A DNA stretch of 6,376 nt from Algoriphagus sp. (lineage in GTDB: Bacteria; Bacteroidota; Bacteroidia; Cytophagales; Cyclobacteriaceae). Below are positions 1 to 5,680 of this stretch, in pieces (the first letter of the stretch is position 1; every line of letters starts with the position of its first letter). The stretch spans positions 1 to 6,376 of the forward strand of contig JALRIY010000085.1 in NCBI GenBank assembly GCA_023255285.1. The letters run 5' to 3'. The notes under the pieces are model-generated. The model saw only the letters and a program-made list of their open reading frames with translations, searched no databases and had not been told where the DNA came from. The translations under genes and the position numbers were made by a program.

Positions 1-32
1 AAAAAGGGAGGTTAAAGCCTCCCATTTTTTTT
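1..32 (-). terminator. Rho-independent terminator of the xyl operon, possibly bidirectional
   Basis: Seen directly: a perfect 6-bp GC-rich stem, GGGAGG at 6-11 pairing with CCTCCC at 18-23, closes a 6-nt loop at 12-17. On the minus strand the hairpin is followed by at least five T residues (complement of 1-5), and more may lie outside the window. On the plus strand it is followed by A and then eight T residues (25-32), so it could also stop transcription arriving from a convergent gene on the left. It begins right at the xylA stop codon (31-33); the last two bases of the plus-strand T tract are part of that codon. Its position and form fit the end of the symporter-xylB-xylA transcript. Confidence 0.82.
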
Positions 33-1344
33 AGATAAATCTGTTGATTAGATTTTCGAAGTATTCCTGCTTCCCACTGATTTGGGTTGGCTCTCCCACC
101 TCTAGGGCATAGGATCTAAGATCTTCCAAGGTCAATTTACCCTCTTCGAAAGCCTTCCCTTTACCTGCGTCGAAACTTGCATATCGATTTTTTCTTCGCT
201 CCAAGTAATCGGATTTTTCGAGAATATCTGCCGCGATGATTAGTCCACGTGCGAAGGCATCCATACTACCAATATGCGCCAAGAATAAATCATCAGGATC
301 GGTAGAGTTTCTTCTGATTTTCGCGTCAAAGTTGACTCCTCCACCTTGTAGACCTCCTGCAGCCAGGATAATCAACATAGATTCTGCTAGTTCTTGCAGG
401 TTGAGCGCAAATTGATCTGTATCCCAACCATTCTGGTAATCACCCCGGTTGGCGTCAATAGATCCAAGCATGCCCGAATCTGCAGCCACCTGGAGTTCGT
501 GCTGGAAGGTGTGCCCAGCTAGGGTGGCATGATTCACCTCAATGTTGAGTTTGAAATCCTTGTCCAATCCAAAGTTTCTTAAAAAGCCAATCACCGTCTC
601 CGAATCGTAATCGTACTGGTGCTTGGTCGGCTCCATCGGCTTGGGCTCAATAAAGAAGGTGCCTTTGAAACCATTTTTACGTGCATAATCTCTGGCCATG
701 GTCAAGAAACGAGCCAAGTGCTCCTTTTCGCGCTTCATGTCTGTATTCAGCAAGGACATGTAGCCCTCACGACCACCCCAGAATACGTAGTTTTCGCCTC
801 CCAACTTAATGGTGGCATCGAGTGCGTTTTTAACTTGCGTCCCAGCAAATGCCAACACATCAAAATTCGGATTGGTCGAGGCTCCATTCATGTAGCGAGG
901 ATTGCTAAACACGTTGGCAGTACCCCAGAGCAATTTGATTCCACTCGCCTTTTGATGGTCAGCGGCATAATCTGTGATGATCTGCATGCGCCTCTCGTAT
1001 TCGGCCAATGTAGGTCCTTCATCGATTAGATCGATGTCATGAAAGCAGTAGTATTCTGCACCAATTTTGGTCATGAATTCAAAAGCCGCATCCATTTTGT
1101 CTTTTGCTCGCTGAATTGGATCAGCACTTACATCCCAAGGATGATTGATAGTACCTGGACCAAAGGGATCCCCTCCCGTACCACAGAAGGAATGCCAGTA
1201 AGCGATTGCAAACTTAAAATGTTCCTTCATGGATTTGCCAGCAATGACCCTGTTGGGATCATAATAGCGAAATGCCATGGGATTGTCACTTTCTTTGCCT
1301 TCAAATTGAATTTTCCCAATGTTGGGAAAAAATGAATTAGCCAT
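31..1344 (-). CDS. xylA: Xylose isomerase, class II
   Basis: A cytoplasmic, divalent-metal-dependent enzyme that converts D-xylose to D-xylulose (and, in the family, D-glucose to D-fructose). The 437-aa length fits class II XylA (E. coli XylA is about 440 aa), including the longer N-terminus. Visible active-site residues align with E. coli numbering plus one: catalytic pair H102/D105 in FHDID, W189 in FWGGREGY, E233 and K235 in FIEPKPMEPTKHQYDYD, E269 and H272 in NIEVNHATLAGHTFQHE, D297, D308 and D310 in SIDANRGDYQNGWDTD, and D340 in GGVNFDAK. Both metal sites therefore look intact. The start is supported by the family-like opening MANSFFPNIGKIQFEGK. There is no clear Shine-Dalgarno sequence, as is usual in Bacteroidota. 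It is last in the operon, 42 bp after xylB, and is followed directly by a terminator hairpin. Some stretches (e.g. 481-540, about 60% GC) are richer in GC than xylB, which may reflect codon choice for high expression; that is inference. Confidence 0.98.
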   Translation of the reverse strand: MANSFFPNIGKIQFEGKESDNPMAFRYYDPNRVIAGKSMKEHFKFAIAYWHSFCGTGGDPFGPGTINHPWDVSADPIQRAKDKMDAAFEFMTKIGAEYYCFHDIDLIDEGPTLAEYERRMQIITDYAADHQKASGIKLLWGTANVFSNPRYMNGASTNPNFDVLAFAGTQVKNALDATIKLGGENYVFWGGREGYMSLLNTDMKREKEHLARFLTMARDYARKNGFKGTFFIEPKPMEPTKHQYDYDSETVIGFLRNFGLDKDFKLNIEVNHATLAGHTFQHELQVAADSGMLGSIDANRGDYQNGWDTDQFALNLQELAESMLIILAAGGLQGGGVNFDAKIRRNSTDPDDLFLAHIGSMDAFARGLIIAADILEKSDYLERRKNRYASFDAGKGKAFEEGKLTLEDLRSYALEVGEPTQISGKQEYFENLINRFI

Positions 1345-1386
1345 AGTTATAAAGGTTATTGATTATAGGTTAAGAAATAGGTTCAA

Positions 1387-2895
1387 TTAATAGGATTCAG
1401 GATTAGCGATAAGTTGTTCCAATCGAGCAAGCCACACATGGTATACTTCTTCGTAGCGATCCGCTATTGCAGGATTTGGAGCTAAAGTTTGGAGTTTGGT
1501 TAATCCAAGAAAAGCCTCTTCTTCGCTAGCAAATATACCTGCGCCCAAACCTGCACCTCGTGCTGCCCCTTGTGCTCCATCGGTGTCATAAAGCTCCAAA
1601 TTCACTTGATTCATTTGTACAAAAGTTTCTCGAAAAATTGGACTTAAAAACATGTTGGCATGACCTGCCTTTACCGTAGCAAGGGTCATCCCCATATTCT
1701 TCATAATTCGAAACCCATACGTCAAAGCAGATACAATTCCTTCTTGAGCGGCACGTAGTAGATGTCCTTGATCGTGCTTTAGTAAGTCCAAACCAAGTAG
1801 GTGAGCACCTACCGGCTTATTTTGTAAAATACGCTCCACACCATTCCCAAAGGGTAAAAAAGTTAGCTTATCTGCCCCAAGAGGGGCTTTACTAGCAAGT
1901 GTGTTCATGTCCTCGTAACTAAGTGAATTTCCTCCAAGCATTCTTTTGAGCCAAGAATTGAGGATACCAGTACCATTGACACAAAGTAGCACTCCATAGG
2001 AAGGAGTACGATGAGAATGGTTTACATGAACAAAGGTGTTAACACGAGATTTGGGGTCGTATACTGGAGTATTTGCCACCCCATACACTGTACCAGAAGT
2101 TCCTGCGGTAGTTGCTAATTCGCCTGGATGAAGAACTTGCAAGGAAAAAGCATTATTGGGCTGATCTCCAGCACGGTAAGCAATGGGGATTCCTGCTTCC
2201 AAACCTGTTTCTGCTGATGCAGATACAGAAACTTTCCCTTGAAGAGAGAAAGATGGAACTGCTTCAGGAATCCAATCTTTTGGAATTTGCATTTCCGCAA
2301 GCAATGGTTCACTAAGTCCGTTTTGTTTGAAATCCCAGAAGATACCTTCGGAAAGCCCCGTTTCTGAGGTAAGGATCTCCCCACTCAACTTCATGGCAAT
2401 AAAATCCCCTGGAAGCATGATTTTATAAATCTGTTCGGCTAACTCCGGTTGATTTTCAATTACCCACCGCAATTTAGATGCGGTAAAATTCCCGGGAGAA
2501 TTGAGCAAGTGCGGAAGGCAGTACTCTGCCCCCAAACTTTGAAAAGCTTTTTCCCCTTGTGCTACAGCCCTACTGTCACACCAAATGATGGAAGAACGGA
2601 GAACTTGATGAGATTTATTTACACAAACCAATCCATGCATCTGGTAGGCAATACCAATAGCGGATAATTCTCCGACTTGAACATGAGCTGCTTGACGCAC
2701 AAATGCAATTCCTTCCTTTACATAGCCCCACCACATCTCTGGATCCTGTTCAGCCCATCCTGATTGGGTGGATTGAATAGGCATTTCTACAGCTGGAAAA
2801 GCTTTGGCAATTATGGATTTACCAGTTTTTGCATCTAAAAGGCAGACTTTTACAGAAGAGCTGCCTAAATCAATACCGAGGAGTAACTTACGCAT
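1387..2895 (-). CDS. xylB: Xylulokinase (FGGY carbohydrate kinase family)
   Basis: Cytoplasmic ATP-dependent kinase that phosphorylates D-xylulose to D-xylulose 5-phosphate, the second step after XylA. The 502-aa protein has the two-domain FGGY layout: N-terminal phosphate motif GIDLGSSSVKV (7-17), substrate-side segment IAYQMHGLVCVN (82-93), PGDFIAMKLSGE (162-173), catalytic aspartate D244 in AYRAGDQPNNAFS, second phosphate motif TTAGTSGTVYG (262-272), and C-terminal YDTDGAQGAARGAG (436-449). The usual glycine-rich adenosine motif is replaced by KAGHANMFLSP (409-419), a form I associate with Bacteroidota xylulokinases. I chose the ATG at 2895 because it places the phosphate motif at the extreme N-terminus and sits one base after the symporter stop codon (TAA T ATG). 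An in-frame ATG at 2937 would add 14 hydrophobic residues and overlap the symporter; that start is unlikely. The near-touching junction suggests translational coupling. Confidence 0.96.
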   Translation of the reverse strand: MRKLLLGIDLGSSSVKVCLLDAKTGKSIIAKAFPAVEMPIQSTQSGWAEQDPEMWWGYVKEGIAFVRQAAHVQVGELSAIGIAYQMHGLVCVNKSHQVLRSSIIWCDSRAVAQGEKAFQSLGAEYCLPHLLNSPGNFTASKLRWVIENQPELAEQIYKIMLPGDFIAMKLSGEILTSETGLSEGIFWDFKQNGLSEPLLAEMQIPKDWIPEAVPSFSLQGKVSVSASAETGLEAGIPIAYRAGDQPNNAFSLQVLHPGELATTAGTSGTVYGVANTPVYDPKSRVNTFVHVNHSHRTPSYGVLLCVNGTGILNSWLKRMLGGNSLSYEDMNTLASKAPLGADKLTFLPFGNGVERILQNKPVGAHLLGLDLLKHDQGHLLRAAQEGIVSALTYGFRIMKNMGMTLATVKAGHANMFLSPIFRETFVQMNQVNLELYDTDGAQGAARGAGLGAGIFASEEEAFLGLTKLQTLAPNPAIADRYEEVYHVWLARLEQLIANPESY

Positions 2896-2896
2896 A

Positions 2897-4540
2897 TTAC
2901 CAGAAGATAGTATAAAGTGCAGCAATAATACCAACAATCAGAATCGCCCCAATCTTAAAACCAGTGCTTGTTTTGAACAATTCCTTTGAAACATCAATAC
3001 TGTTGGGGTGGTCTTTCCCTTTGCCTTCTACAAGAGATATTCCGATCATTAGGACTGCAAGTACCACAAATACCCAACCCATTCGGTCGATAAAAGGCAA
3101 AGCTGGGAATACAATTTTGAGGACCACAGAGAGTGGAATACTGAGGGATGCACCCACAAGTGCTGCATTTGAGGTGGTTTTTTTCCAGAAAACTCCAAAG
3201 AAGAAAATGGCAAATACCCCAGGGCTTATGAAACCGGTATATTCTTGAATAAACTGGAAAGCCTGATCTAATTGTCCTAAAGCCGGTGCCACAAATGCTG
3301 CAATTACAAAGGAAACAATTGCAGTAATCCTACCTATTCGTACTTTGCTTACTTCAGAACTATCTTTTCCAAAATACTTGGAGTAGATATCCATGGTAAA
3401 AATAGTAGAAGTACTGTTGGCCATAGAGGCAAGGGAAGAAACAATAGCTGCCGTCAAGGCAGCAAAAGCAAGCCCTTTCAATCCAGTCGGCAAAATTTGA
3501 AGCAAGGAAGGATAAGCACGATCGGACTTAATCAAGCCAGTAACCGGATCTTTCATCGATTCAATAAACCCAAGATCAGTGCCATTCGACACAATTACCA
3601 AGGCAGCAATTCCTGGAACTACTACAATAAGTGGCATAAGTAACTTTAGAAATCCAGCAAAAATCATCCCTTTTTGTGCTTGATCTAAGTTCTTTGCAGC
3701 AAGGGCACGCTGGGTGATGTATTGATTAAATCCCCAATAGCTAAGATTTGTAATCCACATTCCCCCGATCAATACAGACAATCCAGGGAGATCCAGGTAA
3801 GCATCTCGGGTACCGCCCTTTCCATCAGCTACCATCATCTCTCCTTTGGACAAAATCATCGAAAAATGACCTGGGACCTCATTTCTTAAAATGGCTAATC
3901 CCTGCCAAGCGTCCCCATCTCCTACCATACCCAAGGCGATGTAAGTAGTGGCTAGTCCACCACCAATCAAGAACACCACTTGGATGACATCCGTCCAAGC
4001 TACTGCTTTTAATCCACCATAAATGGAATACAGCATTGCAAATAATGCAAGGCCCACGATCCCATAAGTTAAGGGAATCCCTAAAATCGTATTCAAGCTC
4101 AATGCACCGAGGTAGAGCACAGAAGTCAAATTCACAAACACATACAAAAGCAACCAAAACACTGCCATGGTAGTCCGTACACGTGCATCGTAGCGGTCAA
4201 AAAGGAAGCCAGGCATGGTGTAAATCCCTTTTTTCAAATAAACAGGTAAAAAGAAAATAGCAACCACTAAAAGCGTGGCCGCTGCCATCCATTCGTAAGT
4301 AGCAATGGCCAGCCCCAAAGCATATCCTGAACCAGACATCCCAATAAATTGCTCTGCCGAAATATTAGATGCAATTAAAGAGGCCCCTACAGCCCACCAA
4401 GGCAAGGCTTTACTTGCTAGAAAATAGTCAGAGGAGTTTTTTACGTGGCCTTTCTTTTCGCGGGAAACAAAGAACCCCATTCCAATAATTAGGAAGGAAT
4501 AGCCTAAAAAGACTACTAAATCAATGGTTTCTAAGAGCAT
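2897..4540 (-). CDS. Sodium/sugar symporter, SSS family, vSGLT-like (probable xylose uptake)
   Basis: Inner-membrane Na+-coupled sugar carrier of the solute:sodium symporter family. At 547 aa with about 14 hydrophobic segments, it resembles the Vibrio parahaemolyticus galactose symporter vSGLT (about 543 aa) along its whole length, including the C-terminal LYT-FW ending. From memory of vSGLT, the sugar-contact residues are all kept: Q64 in NISAEQFIGMSGSG (vSGLT Q69), E83 in TYEW (E88), N265 and gate Y268 in NLSYWGFNQY (N260, Y263), K299 (K294) and Q432 in FIQEYTGFISPG (Q428). The Na+-site serines S368/S369 lie in AAIVSSLASM. A Gly/charge-rich loop at about 231-247 looks longer than in vSGLT. 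It is the first gene of the xyl operon, so xylose is the probable substrate by context, although the binding-site residues alone would equally allow glucose or galactose. The start at 4540 lacks a Shine-Dalgarno sequence but gives the expected N-terminal hydrophobic helix (about residues 5-25). Confidence 0.95.
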   Translation of the reverse strand: MLLETIDLVVFLGYSFLIIGMGFFVSREKKGHVKNSSDYFLASKALPWWAVGASLIASNISAEQFIGMSGSGYALGLAIATYEWMAAATLLVVAIFFLPVYLKKGIYTMPGFLFDRYDARVRTTMAVFWLLLYVFVNLTSVLYLGALSLNTILGIPLTYGIVGLALFAMLYSIYGGLKAVAWTDVIQVVFLIGGGLATTYIALGMVGDGDAWQGLAILRNEVPGHFSMILSKGEMMVADGKGGTRDAYLDLPGLSVLIGGMWITNLSYWGFNQYITQRALAAKNLDQAQKGMIFAGFLKLLMPLIVVVPGIAALVIVSNGTDLGFIESMKDPVTGLIKSDRAYPSLLQILPTGLKGLAFAALTAAIVSSLASMANSTSTIFTMDIYSKYFGKDSSEVSKVRIGRITAIVSFVIAAFVAPALGQLDQAFQFIQEYTGFISPGVFAIFFFGVFWKKTTSNAALVGASLSIPLSVVLKIVFPALPFIDRMGWVFVVLAVLMIGISLVEGKGKDHPNSIDVSKELFKTSTGFKIGAILIVGIIAALYTIFW

Positions 4541-4613
4541 AACTAGTGGTTGGGATAGGTTATTTGCAGGATTTGTTTTAGAAAAAACTTGGGTTTATCT
4601 GGTTTACAGGTGC

Positions 4614-4644
4614 TAAATATAAACGTTTGTTACAAAGCTGCACA
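4614..4644 (-). promoter_or_regulatory. Candidate Bacteroidota-type promoter for the xyl operon
   Basis: On the minus strand, TATATTTA (4614-4621) matches 7 of 8 positions of the Bacteroidota -7 consensus TAnnTTTG, and TGTG (4641-4644) matches 3 of 4 positions of the -33 TTTG element at 19-bp spacing. A start here would give a symporter leader of roughly 65 nt. Both elements are imperfect and such matches arise by chance in AT-rich DNA, so this is only a candidate. The overlap with the LacI-like palindrome in the spacer adds some weight. Confidence 0.3.
4618..4631. promoter_or_regulatory. Candidate LacI-family (CRE-like) operator upstream of the xyl operon
   Basis: The core AAACGTTT at 4621-4628 is a perfect 8-bp palindrome with the central CpG typical of LacI/PurR-family operators. 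Extended to 14 bp (4618-4631) it matches 12 of 14 positions of the B. subtilis CRE consensus TGWAARCGYTWNCW. It lies about 80 bp upstream of the symporter start and inside the spacer of the candidate promoter, where a bound repressor would block transcription. The palindrome and match count are seen directly; the regulator family and role are inference, as no regulator gene is in the window. Confidence 0.38.
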
Positions 4645-4714
4645 CAGGATTGAAGATCAATTGAAGTAAAATCTTAAATTTTTATTTGAATGGAACTTCA
4701 GTAAAGAAAATGAA

Positions 4715-4731
4715 ATACAATCCATTTGTAT
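4715..4731. repeat. Inverted repeat ATACAA-N5-TTGTAT
   Basis: Two perfect 6-bp arms (4715-4720 and 4726-4731) flank a 5-bp spacer, giving a 17-bp operator-like dyad roughly midway between the divergent genes. The right arm overlaps TCCATTTG, a 7-of-8 match to the TAnnTTTG promoter element on the plus strand. Arms this short in AT-rich DNA can be coincidental, so the functional reading is weak. Confidence 0.25.
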
Positions 4732-4922
4732 GCCAGTAAGAAACCAACAAACTCTTAGCTGACTCTAAAAACAAGTTATGAAAAAAGAAGTGTATCACAT
4801 ACGTACAGACAACTGTTCGCATCCGTTCAATTCGTAAAATTGTTTAACAAGAATTAGGAAATAACTAGGGTCAAACCGCTTAATTTCAAGGACAACTAGC
4901 AATTTATTCAAACAAAAGCCGT

Positions 4923-4939
4923 AAAATTGAGTCAATTTT
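4923..4939. promoter_or_regulatory. Perfect odd palindrome upstream of sdaAB, candidate operator
   Basis: AAAATTGA at 4923-4930 and TCAATTTT at 4932-4939 are exact reverse complements around a single central G, giving a 17-bp perfect dyad. A one-base centre leaves no room for a hairpin loop of normal size without melting inner pairs, so a dimeric protein-binding site is more likely than a terminator. It lies 33 bp upstream of the sdaAB start codon. The symmetry is seen directly; what binds is unknown. The FNR half-sites TTGAT/ATCAA are similar, but the spacing is wrong for FNR. Confidence 0.4.
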
Positions 4940-4972
4940 TTACTTAGCATAATTTTTGGAGCTGAATCGTTT

Positions 4973-5650
4973 ATGGCAAATAAAAGCAGTGTATTTGATA
5001 TGATTGGGCCGATCATGATTGGACCCTCTTCTTCACATACTGCAGGCGTAATTCGAATAGCCAGAGCTTCCATTCGCGTATTGGGAGGGACTCCAGAAGA
5101 AGCAAAAATCACTTTCTATAATTCCTTCGCAAGAACATATGAAGGACATGGCAGTGATCGCGCCATTTTAGGCGGATTGATGGATTTCAAAACTGATGAT
5201 CTTCGAATCAAAGATGCCTTAAAAATTGCTAGTCAAACTGGTTTGAACTACAGTTTTAAATCCATTGGAAATTCATCCATTCATCATCCAAATACGATCA
5301 AGCTACAACTTCAAAAAGGCTCACGACGGATAGAAACCATCGGCGAAAGTTTAGGAGGCGGAGTGATTAATATTTCTGAGGTGGATGGATTTGTAGCGAA
5401 TTTTTCAGCACAAAACCATACTTTAATCATTAAAGCGGACGATGTTTCTGGTGCCATTGCCTTTATTTCAAGTGTGATTGCTCAGGAAAAAGTAAATATT
5501 GCAACCATGTCAGTATCTAGAAAAGGAAAACATGATCTAGCATGCCATGTAATTGAAATGGATTCAGGTATTCAAGAAATTACCCGTAACTATTTGCTTT
5601 CTTTGCCCTGGATTAAAGAACTAATCTACATTCCAGATATCGATCTCTAA
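4973..5650 (+). CDS. sdaAB: L-serine dehydratase, iron-sulfur-dependent, beta subunit
   Basis: Beta subunit of the two-part [4Fe-4S] L-serine ammonia-lyase, which deaminates L-serine to pyruvate and ammonia in the cytoplasm. The 225-aa size matches beta subunits of split enzymes (about 220 aa in Bacillus). The N-terminal domain carries the family signature GPSSSHTAG (17-25), then FARTYEGHGSDRAILGG (52-68) and SLGGGVINISEVDG (126-139). A C-terminal ACT-type domain spans about 148-223 (LIIKADDVSGAIAFISSVIA and onward). The cluster-binding cysteines belong to the alpha subunit, and none of that subunit is visible here. The ATG at 4973 gives the normal opening of the family (SSVFDMIGPIMIGPSSSHT) and has a weak GGAG at 4958-4961, 11 nt upstream. 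A 17-bp palindrome lies 33 bp upstream. The next gene follows after 30 bp with no terminator, so co-transcription with the TolC-like gene is possible although no functional link is obvious. Confidence 0.95.
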   Translation: MANKSSVFDMIGPIMIGPSSSHTAGVIRIARASIRVLGGTPEEAKITFYNSFARTYEGHGSDRAILGGLMDFKTDDLRIKDALKIASQTGLNYSFKSIGNSSIHHPNTIKLQLQKGSRRIETIGESLGGGVINISEVDGFVANFSAQNHTLIIKADDVSGAIAFISSVIAQEKVNIATMSVSRKGKHDLACHVIEMDSGIQEITRNYLLSLPWIKELIYIPDIDL

Positions 5651-5680
5651 CCAATTCTAAACCAACAACACCTACCACAG

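Larger units (their letters stand above)
4541..4972. other. Divergent intergenic region between the xyl operon and sdaAB
   Basis: This 432-bp AT-rich stretch separates the leftward xyl operon from rightward sdaAB, so it must carry promoters for both unless sdaAB is read from elsewhere. I see three palindrome-type candidates (4618-4631, 4715-4731, 4923-4939) and a weak promoter candidate for the xyl operon, listed separately. For sdaAB I see only imperfect matches to the Bacteroidota TAnnTTTG element: TTTATTTG at 4681-4688 preceded by TTG at 4661-4663 (17 bp apart), TCCATTTG at 4721-4728, and TAATTTTT at 4950-4957, which would leave almost no leader. A TTGAAG direct repeat at 4650-4655 and 4661-4666 has an 11-bp period. 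A 19-codon reading frame opens at 4778. No tRNA, structured RNA, insertion sequence or recognisable gene remnant is visible. Confidence 0.8.

Noticed and set aside
619..1335. Plus-strand open frames opposite xylA (136 and 98 codons)
   Set aside because: They lie wholly antisense to a xylose isomerase with intact active-site residues, resemble no family I know and are shadow frames.
1362..1386. TTGAAC and TATAAT on the minus strand before xylA as a sigma70-type promoter
   Set aside because: The spacing is only 13 bp rather than about 17, and Bacteroidota primary promoters use a different consensus.
2115..2384. Open frames in other registers over xylB (89 codons minus, 67 and 72 codons plus)
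   Set aside because: They overlap conserved xylulokinase sequence, show no domain or start context and need no frameshift in xylB to explain them.
3879..4157. 92-codon minus-strand frame inside the symporter gene, rich in Trp and Cys
   Set aside because: It is the alternate frame of a continuous SSS symporter that aligns with vSGLT throughout; the odd composition is typical of a shadow frame.
4829..4855. Nested inverted repeats TTGTT-T-AACAA (4840-4850) with outer AATTC/GAATT
   Set aside because: The outer arms are unevenly spaced (6 bp on the left, none on the right) and the sequence is AT-rich, so chance is the simpler explanation.
4795..5112. 105-codon minus-strand frame covering the start of sdaAB
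   Set aside because: Its first half mirrors conserved sdaAB codons and its remainder is AT-rich intergenic sequence; it has no recognisable protein features.
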